Of a stretch of DNA of 20,349 nt, positions 1 to 6,712 are shown in pieces. The stretch comes from Candidatus Pelagibacter sp. (GTDB taxonomy: Bacteria; Pseudomonadota; Alphaproteobacteria; Pelagibacterales; Pelagibacteraceae), in contig JAOISU010000011.1 in the NCBI GenBank assembly GCA_028222445.1, forward strand, positions 1-20,349, read 5' to 3'. The position numbers and the translations under genes are program-made. Numbering within the stretch: position 1 is the stretch's first letter; each line of letters begins with the position of its first letter. Under the pieces are notes generated by a model. The model made no database searches, was not told the origin of the DNA, and saw only the letters and a list, made by a program, of their open reading frames with translations.

Positions 1-1
1 A

Positions 2-643
2 TTAAAGAACAATAAATGTGCTGGCTTAATAAATGGGCCAGTTTCAAAGAAACATTTTTTAAAGGGAAAAACTCTTGGTATTACAGAATATTTAGCCAAA
101 AAAACTAGCAAAAATCATGAGGTAGCAATGCTTATATATAATAAAAACCTATCTGTAAGTCCAATAACCACTCATCTTGCATTAAAAGATGTTCCTAAAA
201 AGATCTCAAAAAAGAAGATACTAATTCATGTAAGGCTAATTAATGACTTTTATAAAACAAATTTTAATAAAAAACCAAAAATAGCAATTACTGGTCTAAA
301 CCCTCATTGTGAAAGTAATTTTAATAATTCTGAAGAAGAGCAAGTAATAATTCCTGCTATTAAAAAATTAAAACAAAAAAAATTTAATGTTGATGGGCCG
401 TATCCTGCAGACACTATATTTATTAAAGACTTTATAAAAAAGTATGATGTGATTATTGGAATGTACCACGATCAAGTACTCACTCCAATGAAAGCTTTAT
501 TTAATTTTGATGCAATTAATATTACTTTAGGTCTGGCGTTTATTAGGGTTTCTCCCGATCATGGACCAAATTCTTCTATGTTGGGTAAAAACAAATCTAA
601 TCCTAAAAGTTTAATTGAAGCTTTAAAATTCTTAGACAATTAA
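2..643 (+). CDS. pdxA: 4-hydroxythreonine-4-phosphate dehydrogenase, 5' end missing
   Basis: NAD-dependent oxidation of 4-phosphohydroxy-L-threonine in the DXP-dependent route to pyridoxal phosphate; a cytosolic dimeric metalloenzyme. The reading frame is open from base 2, so the gene enters from the left edge. 213 residues are visible against about 330 in the family, so roughly the first third is missing. Recognisable blocks are INGPVSK followed by GITEYLA, TTHLALKDVP, GLNPHC, GMYHDQVLTPMKAL, and RVSPDHGPNSS; the histidines in the TTHL, YHDQ and PDHG blocks match the conserved metal-site regions. The Met at base 128 is internal, because homology continues upstream of it. The stop codon abuts the rsmA start with no spacer, as in the common alphaproteobacterial surA-pdxA-rsmA arrangement. 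Confidence 0.93.
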   Translation, partial: LKNNKCAGLINGPVSKKHFLKGKTLGITEYLAKKTSKNHEVAMLIYNKNLSVSPITTHLALKDVPKKISKKKILIHVRLINDFYKTNFNKKPKIAITGLNPHCESNFNNSEEEQVIIPAIKKLKQKKFNVDGPYPADTIFIKDFIKKYDVIIGMYHDQVLTPMKALFNFDAINITLGLAFIRVSPDHGPNSSMLGKNKSNPKSLIEALKFLDN

Positions 644-1432
644 GTGAATATTAAAGCTAAAAAAAGTCTTGGTCAAAATTTTCTAATAGATAGGGCGGTA
701 CTTGAAAAAATTGTCTCTACTGTCGAAATTACTAATAAAGAAATTTTAGAGATAGGACCTGGCAGTGGAAATTTAACAAGTTATATTTTAAAAAATAATC
801 CTAAAAAAGTTTTTGTTATAGAAAAAGATGATGAACTCTCTTTAGTTTTGAAAGAAAAATTTGCTAATCAGATAGAAATTATTAATGATGATGTTTTAAA
901 AGTATCAGAAAATGAAATTTCAAAGCAAAAATTAGTAGTATTTGGTAATCTGCCTTACAATATCTCAACAGAGATACTTTCTAAGTGGGTTATAAATATT
1001 CATAAGGAATTTTGGTTTGAAAATTTAGTATTAATGTTTCAAAAAGAAGTGGCTGATAGAATTGTTGCTGGATCTAATAATTCAAAATATGGACGTCTTT
1101 CCATTCTAACTAATTGGAAACTAAATGTTAAAAAAATAATAGATATAAAACCACAAAGTTTTTCTCCTCGTCCAAAAATAGATAGCTCTCTTTTATTGTT
1201 TACTCCAAAAGAAAATTCTTTTGAATTAAAAGATGCTAAAAATCTTGAAATGATTACTAGAGTTTTTTTTAGTCAAAGAAGAAAAATGTTAAAAAAACCT
1301 TTTAATCAAATATTTAATAATGCTAAGGAAGTTGCTAGTAAATTCAATATTGATCTTAATCTAAGACCTCAAAATCTTGAACCTGAAATTTACTTTAAGC
1401 TGACAAAAGAATATGAAGATTTAAAACGTTAA
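644..1432 (+). CDS. rsmA: 16S rRNA (adenine1518-N6/adenine1519-N6)-dimethyltransferase
   Basis: Dimethylates two adjacent adenines in the 3'-terminal helix of 16S rRNA late in 30S assembly, using SAM (KsgA/Dim1 family). The 262 residues are normal length. Seen in sequence: GQNFL (10-14), the SAM motif [11 protein letters not shown] (35-45), an acidic residue at the end of the next strand (Glu60), the target-adenine motif GNLPYNIS (101-108), and the C-terminal FFSQRRKML block. The start is a GTG directly after the pdxA stop codon, with no closer alternative, so translation is probably coupled to pdxA. The 3' end overlaps the convergent gmk gene by 12 bases. Confidence 0.95.
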   Translation: MNIKAKKSLGQNFLIDRAVLEKIVSTVEITNKEILEIGPGSGNLTSYILKNNPKKVFVIEKDDELSLVLKEKFANQIEIINDDVLKVSENEISKQKLVVFGNLPYNISTEILSKWVINIHKEFWFENLVLMFQKEVADRIVAGSNNSKYGRLSILTNWKLNVKKIIDIKPQSFSPRPKIDSSLLLFTPKENSFELKDAKNLEMITRVFFSQRRKMLKKPFNQIFNNAKEVASKFNIDLNLRPQNLEPEIYFKLTKEYEDLKR

Positions 1433-2053
1433 TTTTTCTACGTGTTTTCTTATGTACTCTTTATCGTAATCTTTTGAGCCATTGTTAACTTCAGCGTCAA
1501 TTAAATTACTGATTTTTGAATAACATTCTTCAAGATTATCATTGATAATCACATAATCATAATTAATCCAATGTAAAACATCTCTGGTAAACTCTTTCAT
1601 TCTCTCTTCTACAATTAATTTATCTTGGGTATGCCTATTTGACAGTCTTTCAAATAAAACTTCCTTACTAGGAGGTAAAATAAAGAAGGTAATTAATTTA
1701 TAGTTTAGCTTTTTATTCTTAATTTGATCAGCACCCTGCCAATCAATATCAAATATTACATTTTCACTTTTTTCTAACTTTTCAATTACAGGTGTTCTTG
1801 TGGTTCCATAAAGGTGATTAAATACTTTTGCGTATTCTAAAAATTCTTCGTTTTTAATTAAGGTTTCAAACTTTTCATGATTAACGAAATAATAATCTTT
1901 ATCTGCGATTTCATTAGTTCTTGGTTTTCTAGTGGTATGAGATACCGATATATGAAAGTTTTTATTTTGAGAGAGAAGTTTTACTAATGTGGTTTTACCT
2001 GCCCCAGATGGGGATGATAAAATCACCATTATCCCATCTTTTTTTTTGGACAT
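1421..2053 (-). CDS. gmk: Guanylate kinase
   Basis: Phosphorylates GMP to GDP with ATP, an essential step in guanine nucleotide supply. The 210 residues match the family. The P-loop SPSGAGKTT lies at about 14-22, followed by the guanylate kinase signature region around [11 protein letters not shown] and DYYFV (about 38-57), and later by a DIDWQG block. It is the last gene of the fabD-fabG-acpP-gmk run, 8 bases after acpP. No clear Shine-Dalgarno is seen in that short gap, so coupling to acpP is likely. In most alphaproteobacteria yicC precedes gmk; here acpP takes that place. Its stop codon lies inside the end of rsmA. Confidence 0.95.
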   Translation of the reverse strand: MSKKKDGIMVILSSPSGAGKTTLVKLLSQNKNFHISVSHTTRKPRTNEIADKDYYFVNHEKFETLIKNEEFLEYAKVFNHLYGTTRTPVIEKLEKSENVIFDIDWQGADQIKNKKLNYKLITFFILPPSKEVLFERLSNRHTQDKLIVEERMKEFTRDVLHWINYDYVIINDNLEECYSKISNLIDAEVNNGSKDYDKEYIRKHVEKLTF

Positions 2054-2061
2054 TTAAATTT

Positions 2062-2301
2062 TTAGTTAGCTTTGCCTTCAATAAATTTAACAGCATCACC
2101 AACGGTTAGAATTTTTTCAGCTTCACTATCTGAAATTTCTGAACCAAATTCTTCTTCGAAAGCCATAACTAATTCAACTGTATCTAAGCTATCAGCTCCA
2201 AGGTCATCAATAAAGCTAGAGTCGTCTTGAACTTTTGCTTCATCTATTCCTAAATGGTCTGCTACAATTTTTTTAACTTTGCTTGAAATATCTTCTGACA
2301 T
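2062..2301 (-). CDS. acpP: Acyl carrier protein
   Basis: Carries growing acyl chains on a 4'-phosphopantetheine arm for type II fatty acid synthesis. It is 79 residues and strongly acidic, with the prosthetic-group motif [11 protein letters not shown]; the attachment serine is Ser38. The gene sits between fabG and gmk. The ribosome binding site is the best in this cluster: on the minus strand AAAAGGAA lies 5 bases before ATG. A possible promoter and a hairpin upstream suggest separate control from fabG (see the two regulatory entries). fabF, usually the next gene, is not here. Confidence 0.97.
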   Translation of the reverse strand: MSEDISSKVKKIVADHLGIDEAKVQDDSSFIDDLGADSLDTVELVMAFEEEFGSEISDSEAEKILTVGDAVKFIEGKAN

Positions 2302-2305
2302 ATTG

Positions 2306-2344
2306 TTCCTTTTTGTTATATTTCGTTAATAGTTTAAAAAGGAA
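2306..2344 (-). promoter_or_regulatory. Inverted repeat covering the acpP Shine-Dalgarno
   Basis: A perfect 9-base inverted repeat, TTCCTTTTT at 2306-2314 and AAAAAGGAA at 2336-2344, is separated by 21 bases. In the minus-strand transcript the downstream arm is AAAAAGGAA, which is the acpP ribosome binding site. Read-through mRNA from fabG could therefore hide it, whereas mRNA started at the internal promoter would lack the upstream arm. Only two of nine pairs are G-C, so stability is modest. It has no GC-rich stem and no following U run, so it is not a good terminator. Confidence 0.4.
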
Positions 2345-2353
2345 TTTTGTCAA
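2326..2353 (-). promoter_or_regulatory. Candidate internal promoter for acpP
   Basis: On the minus strand a perfect TTGACA (-35) occupies 2353-2348 and includes the TGA stop codon of fabG. After a 16-base spacer comes TATTAA (2331-2326), which matches four of six -10 positions. Transcription would start near 2319 and give a leader of about 18 bases that keeps the acpP Shine-Dalgarno. This would allow acpP to be made in excess of fabG and fabD, as its carrier role requires. Based only on matching the sigma-70 consensus. Confidence 0.45.
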
Positions 2354-3087
2354 CCCAAATACATGCCTCCATTTACATGTATAGTTTCACCATTAATATA
2401 GTCAGATTGATCTGAACTTAAAAATGTAACAGCATTAGCAATATCTTCGGGCTTACCTAGTTTATTAGATGGAATTTTAGCAATAATTGCCTCTTTATGT
2501 TTCTCATCTATCTGATCTGTCATGGCAGTACTTATAAAGCCAGGAGAGATACAATTAATATTAATATTTTTTTTAGCATACTCAATTGCTAAGCTTTTAG
2601 ACATTGCAACGATTCCTGCTTTAGATGCTGTGTAATTAGCCTGACCTACGTTTCCTGTGTGACCCACAACAGAAGTTATGTTAACAATTTTTCCGGACTT
2701 ATTCTTAAGCATTTTTTTAATAGAATATTTGCACATTAGAAAAGTAGAAGTTAAATTTATATCTATTACTTTTGTCCACTCTTCCAAGCTCATTCTTATT
2801 GTTAAATTATCTTTTGTAATTCCAGCATTATTTATAATACCATCAAGTGAACCACCTAATTGTTCAGTAGCTTCATTAATGAATTCTTCAATTTTTTCGT
2901 GTTGAGAAATATCAAACTTGAGAATTTTAATGCCATTAAATTTTTTTGCTAGTTCTTCTAATTTTTCAATTCTTGTTCCTGTTGCCAAAACATTTGCACC
3001 TTGCTCATGTAGTTTTTCAGCAATGGAATTTCCTATTCCACCTGAGGCACCTGTGACTATAAAATTTTTATCTTTTAAACTACTCAT
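2350..3087 (-). CDS. fabG: 3-oxoacyl-[acyl-carrier-protein] reductase
   Basis: NADPH-dependent reduction of 3-oxoacyl-ACP to 3-hydroxyacyl-ACP, the first reduction in each elongation round. It is a 245-residue classical short-chain dehydrogenase: TGASGGIG nucleotide loop at 12-19, NNAG at 86-89, and catalytic Asn111, Ser139, Tyr152 and Lys156 (YTASK). The C-terminus ends NGGMYLG, close to the usual NGGMYM ending of FabG. Its start overlaps the end of fabD by 8 bases, so the two are probably translated in coupling. Position between fabD and acpP supports FabG over other reductases of the family. Confidence 0.95.
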   Translation of the reverse strand: MSSLKDKNFIVTGASGGIGNSIAEKLHEQGANVLATGTRIEKLEELAKKFNGIKILKFDISQHEKIEEFINEATEQLGGSLDGIINNAGITKDNLTIRMSLEEWTKVIDINLTSTFLMCKYSIKKMLKNKSGKIVNITSVVGHTGNVGQANYTASKAGIVAMSKSLAIEYAKKNININCISPGFISTAMTDQIDEKHKEAIIAKIPSNKLGKPEDIANAVTFLSSDQSDYINGETIHVNGGMYLG

Positions 3088-4012
3088 TTATATTTATTAA
3101 CTTTATATCTTCTTCGCTATTTATTGCACTAACTTTAACATTTTTATCAATTCTCTTTACTAAACCTGACAAAATTTTACCTGGGCCTATCTCTATAAAT
3201 TGAGTAACTCCTTTTTCAATCATCAATAAAACGCTTTCACGCCATCTAACTCTACTTTCAATTTGTTTTACTAATAAGTCTTTTAATTCATTAGAATCTG
3301 ATATTTCTTTACCAGTTACATTTGAAATCAGTTTATTTTCTGGTTCTTTAAAATTCAATTTTGCTATTTCCTCATTCATTACCAAAGTTGCTTTACTCAT
3401 TAATTTACAATGAAATGGTGCACTAACTGGAAGTTTTATATTTTTTATATTTGCAGCTTTTAAATCACCCATCATTTTTTCTAAATCATCTATCTTACCA
3501 CTTAGCACTATCTGACCCGTAGAATTATCATTTGCTATGTAACACTCATACTTATCTTTGTTATCTGTAATAATTTTTTCTATAGTCTCAATTTCAGAGC
3601 CTAAAACTGCAACCATTCCACCCACACCTTTTGGTACAGAGCTTTGCATAGCATTTCCTCTAATCTTTAATATTCTTAATGTGTCTGAAAATGATAATGA
3701 TCCAGCAGAAGTTAAGGCTGAATACTCTCCTAATGAGTGTCCTGCAAAAAAACTTGCTTTATTTAAATCTATTTTAAATTCTTCCTTAATAAGTTTAAAT
3801 ATAGAATAGCTAACAAGAAATATTGCTGGTTGAGTATTCTCTGTTAGATCCAAATCTTCCTTTGGACCCTCTAAAACAAGTTTTGATATGGAAAATCCAA
3901 GGGTGTCATCTGCTTCTTTAAATAAATCTTGAACTAGACTATGCTTATCATGTAAGTCTTTGCCCATTCCTACTAATTGAGAGCCTTGGCCTGGAAAAAT
4001 AACAGAAAACAT
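3080..4012 (-). CDS. fabD: Malonyl-CoA:acyl carrier protein transacylase
   Basis: Transfers malonyl from CoA to ACP to supply two-carbon units for fatty acid elongation. The 310 residues are the normal length. Seen: GQGSQ (8-12), the nucleophile motif GHSLGEYSAL with Ser93, the carboxylate-binding Arg118 in KIRGNAMQ, and the catalytic His201 in SAPFHCKL. It is the first gene of the minus-strand unit, reading away from rpsF across an 86-base divergent intergenic region. The last 8 bases overlap fabG. Confidence 0.95.
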   Translation of the reverse strand: MFSVIFPGQGSQLVGMGKDLHDKHSLVQDLFKEADDTLGFSISKLVLEGPKEDLDLTENTQPAIFLVSYSIFKLIKEEFKIDLNKASFFAGHSLGEYSALTSAGSLSFSDTLRILKIRGNAMQSSVPKGVGGMVAVLGSEIETIEKIITDNKDKYECYIANDNSTGQIVLSGKIDDLEKMMGDLKAANIKNIKLPVSAPFHCKLMSKATLVMNEEIAKLNFKEPENKLISNVTGKEISDSNELKDLLVKQIESRVRWRESVLLMIEKGVTQFIEIGPGKILSGLVKRIDKNVKVSAINSEEDIKLININE

Positions 4013-4029
4013 TTAAATATCTAAAGTTT

Positions 4030-4066
4030 ATTATGGTTTTAAGTGTTGTAATTCAATAATTATAAT
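4030..4066. promoter_or_regulatory. Divergent promoter region between fabD and rpsF
   Basis: The 86-base gap (4013-4098) must hold promoters for both directions. For rpsF, a consensus TATAAT lies at 4061-4066, about 33 bases before ATG, with only a weak -35 (TTTAAG at 4038-4043, 17-base spacer). For fabD on the minus strand, TTGAAT (4056-4051) and CATAAT (4035-4030) are spaced by 15 bases. The sequence ATTATAAT at 4059-4066 is its own reverse complement, so the same bases read TATAAT on both strands. Which -10 is used cannot be decided from sequence. Confidence 0.5.
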
Positions 4067-4098
4067 AGTATATCCTCACTTTTTATTAAAGAACAAAT

Positions 4099-4464
4099 AT
4101 GAATTTATACGAACACACTATAGTAGCAAGACAAGACACTAGCCCTACTCAAGTTAAGTCATTAACTGAGAAATACTCTAAAATAATTGAAAAAAATGAG
4201 GGTGAGATTGTACAAACTGAAGATTGGGGATTACTAAACCTAGCATATGAGATCAAAAAAAATAAAAAAGGTATCTACATGCACTTTAAAATTAAAGGTG
4301 CTGGTAAAATTATAGAAGAATTAGAGAAGAATGAAGCAATTGATAAAAACCTTTTAAGATATATGACGGTTAAAGTTAAAAAATTTGACTTAGAAGCTAA
4401 ATATTTCTCAAAAAAAGATGAATACGAAAAAAAAGAATACAAAAAAGATTTTAATAAGAACTAA
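4099..4464 (+). CDS. rpsF: 30S ribosomal protein bS6
   Basis: Small-subunit protein that binds 16S rRNA with bS18 at the platform. 121 residues, with the N-terminal [10 protein letters not shown] and the [16 protein letters not shown] block typical of bS6, and a lysine-rich, charged C-terminal tail. First gene of rpsF-rpsR-rplI, two bases before rpsR. The adjacent genes encode direct partners in the ribosome. The leader has only a weak purine-rich stretch before ATG. Confidence 0.95.
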   Translation: MNLYEHTIVARQDTSPTQVKSLTEKYSKIIEKNEGEIVQTEDWGLLNLAYEIKKNKKGIYMHFKIKGAGKIIEELEKNEAIDKNLLRYMTVKVKKFDLEAKYFSKKDEYEKKEYKKDFNKN

Positions 4465-4466
4465 TT

Positions 4467-4745
4467 ATGCCATCAAAAAAAAGAGCTGGAAATAAAAAAA
4501 AAGGAAGTCAAAGTAACTTTGCAAAACTTAGTATTTTTCAGCCAAATAAATATAAATTTAAAAAATCTTGCCCACTATCAGTAAAAGGTGCTCCAGTGGT
4601 TGATTATAAGAACATAAGGTTATTAAAAAAATACATGTCTGAAAATGGCAAAATTTTACCATCAAGAATTACCAACGTTTCTCAAAAAAAACAGAGAGAG
4701 CTTTCACTGTCTATCAAGAGAGCTAGAAATTTAGCGTTAATTTAG
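4467..4745 (+). CDS. rpsR: 30S ribosomal protein bS18
   Basis: Platform protein that heterodimerises with bS6. 92 residues, somewhat longer than the roughly 75 of E. coli because of a basic N-terminal extension ([12 protein letters not shown]). The conserved core is present: [20 protein letters not shown], followed by the [14 protein letters not shown] segment and the [10 protein letters not shown] end. The stop codon is directly followed by the rplI ATG. Confidence 0.95.
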   Translation: MPSKKRAGNKKKGSQSNFAKLSIFQPNKYKFKKSCPLSVKGAPVVDYKNIRLLKKYMSENGKILPSRITNVSQKKQRELSLSIKRARNLALI

Positions 4746-5204
4746 ATGAAAGTTATTCTTTTAGAAAATCTTAGAAGAATTGGATCTATTGGTGAAATCA
4801 TAGATGTTAAAAGAGGTTTTGCTAGAAATTTTCTAATCTCAAATAAAAAAGCTTTATACGCTTCAAAAGAAAACATTGCTGAAGTTGAGAAAATTAAAAC
4901 TGAGCTAGGTAAAAAAGATGCCGAGAAAAAGAAAGAAGCTCAAAAAATTTCAGAACAAATAAATGGTAAAGAGTATGAAATTAAGAAATTGAGTACAGAA
5001 AACAAAGAGCTTTATGGTTCAGTTAAACCAACTGAAATTTCTAAAATATTAATAGAGAGCGACAAATTAGATATTAAACCATCAATGATACAACCCGTAA
5101 CTGAAATTAAATCACTTGGTAAATTTAAGGTGAAAATTATTTTACACTCACAAGTGGATTCTGAAATTACAATAAATGTAGTTACAGCAGAAAATATTCA
5201 GTAA
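4746..5204 (+). CDS. rplI: 50S ribosomal protein bL9
   Basis: Large-subunit protein that binds 23S rRNA near the L1 stalk and helps maintain reading frame. 152 residues (E. coli 149). The N-terminal domain signature is clear (MKVILLENLRRIGSIG, then RGFARNFLI at about 24-32), followed by a long charged helix and a C-terminal domain. Start directly abuts the rpsR stop. A 67-base AT-rich gap with no convincing promoter or terminator follows before dnaB. Confidence 0.95.
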   Translation: MKVILLENLRRIGSIGEIIDVKRGFARNFLISNKKALYASKENIAEVEKIKTELGKKDAEKKKEAQKISEQINGKEYEIKKLSTENKELYGSVKPTEISKILIESDKLDIKPSMIQPVTEIKSLGKFKVKIILHSQVDSEITINVVTAENIQ

Positions 5205-5271
5205 TTATACAATTTTTTCCCCAGCATATATTTGTTATTTGTTAAAATCGTTTTTCAGATAAGATTTATCC

Positions 5272-6691
5272 ATGGAAAATAATCTAAGCATTGTCAAAGA
5301 TACCTTCAAAGAGCTGCCAAACAACATCGAAGCTGAGCAATCAGTTATCGGATCTATTTTGGTGTCGAATGAAATATTTGATGAAATTAATACAGTAGTT
5401 TCAAGTATTAATTTTTATGATCCAATGCATCAGAAAATATTTTCTGCAATCGAAAGTCTTATTTACAAAGGGATGCTCGCAAACCCTATCACCTTAAAGA
5501 ATTATTTTGAAAATGAAAAAGATGAAATTAATGTACCTGAATACTTAGTTAAAGTTACAAAATTTTCAACATCTTCAAGACAAGCAATTGAGTATTCAAG
5601 AATTATTTATGACATGTTCGTCAGACGTGAACTAATTAAAATTTCTGAAAATACAATTGATGCTGCAAAAATAAATGACCTTAATACTAATGGTCAAAAC
5701 ATAATTGAAAACTCAGAAAGATTATTATTTGATTTAGCTGAAAAAGGTTCGTTTAACTCATCTTTAATTAAATTTGATGAAGCAATGAAGCAAACCATTG
5801 AAATGGCCTCTGCTGCTTATAAAAATGATGAAGGAATTGTTGGGGTGCCAACAGGTCTTCGAGATTTAGATGATAGATTGGGTGGATTACATAATTCTGA
5901 TTTAATTATTATTGCTGGAAGACCTTCAATGGGTAAAACCGCGCTTGCAACTAATATAGCTTTCAATGCTGCTCAAAAATTACAAGAAGCTGGAAAAAAA
6001 TCATCAGTTGCTTTTTTTTTCTCTAGAGATGTCATCGGAGCAGTTATCAACTAGAATTCTAGCAGAACAATCAAGAATTAAATCAAATGATATAAGACGT
6101 GGAAGAATATCGGATGAACAGTTTGATAAATTTATTGAAACATCAAAAAACATAGCTGAGTTACCTCTTTATATAGATGAAACTCCAGCAATTAGCATTG
6201 CTGCAATGAGTAATAGAGCAAGAAGAATTAAAAGATTATTTGGTCTAGATTTAATTGTAGTTGATTACATTCAATTAATGAGAGGATCTTCTGGAAATAG
6301 AGACGGTAGAGTTCAGGAGATTTCTGAAATTACCCAAGGGCTTAAGGCAATGGCAAAAGAACTTAAACTTCCAGTTATTGCTCTATCGCAGCTTTCAAGA
6401 GCTGTTGAACAAAGAGACGATCACAAACCTCAATTATCTGATTTAAGAGAATCAGGATCAATTGAACAAGATGCGGATGTGGTAATGTTTGTCTACAGAG
6501 AGGCTTATTATCTGGAAAGAAAAGAGCCAAGACCAGCAACCGTTGAGCATGCAGAATGGCAAGCTAAAATGAATGAAGTATCAAATTTAGCCGAACTTAT
6601 TATTGGAAAACAAAGACACGGGCCAACAGGTAATATCATGGTAGAATTTGAGGCAATGTTTACTAAATTTAAAGATACTCAAAGTAACTAA
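5272..6691 (+). CDS. dnaB: Replicative DNA helicase DnaB, interrupted by a one-base frameshift
   Basis: Hexameric 5'-3' helicase that unwinds DNA at the fork. The N-terminal domain and Walker A (GRPSMGKT, 216-223) lie in one frame that runs to a TAG at 6052-6054. The rest lies one frame over: FFSLEMSSEQL, Walker B VVDYIQLM, QLSRAVEQR, and the ESGSIEQDADVVMFVYR block. The break is at a T9 run (6012-6020). With eight Ts the two parts join exactly as the family consensus VAFFSLEM and give 472 residues, against 471 in E. coli. As written, the upstream frame makes only a 260-residue product lacking the Walker B half. All downstream motifs are intact, so this looks like a recent indel, a sequencing error, or a gene rescued by slippage. 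Position after rplI is the normal alphaproteobacterial one. Confidence 0.93.
6012..6020 (+). other. T9 homopolymer at the dnaB frameshift
   Basis: Nine consecutive Ts follow GC in GTTGC and precede CTCTAGAG. Removing one T restores the reading Val-Ala-Phe-Phe-Ser-Leu-Glu-Met across the join, which is the conserved post-Walker-A strand of DnaB. The upstream phase instead reads VAFFFSRDVIGAVIN and then stops. Homopolymers of this length are common sites of both sequencing errors and polymerase slippage. Confidence 0.9.
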
Positions 6692-6712
6692 TATCAAATA
6701 TATTAGTCTTAA

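Noticed and set aside
2306..2344. Inverted repeat as an intrinsic terminator after fabG
   Set aside because: The stem is almost all A-T, the loop is 21 bases, and no U run follows; a terminator here would also cut off acpP and gmk.
5205..5271. Promoter for dnaB in the gap after rplI
   Set aside because: TTGTTA occurs twice, but no -10-like hexamer is found at a usable distance.
5966..6691. Second half of dnaB as a separate RecA-like gene
   Set aside because: Its first residues duplicate the out-of-frame reading of the Walker A region; only the part after the T run matches DnaB, so the two frames are one gene.
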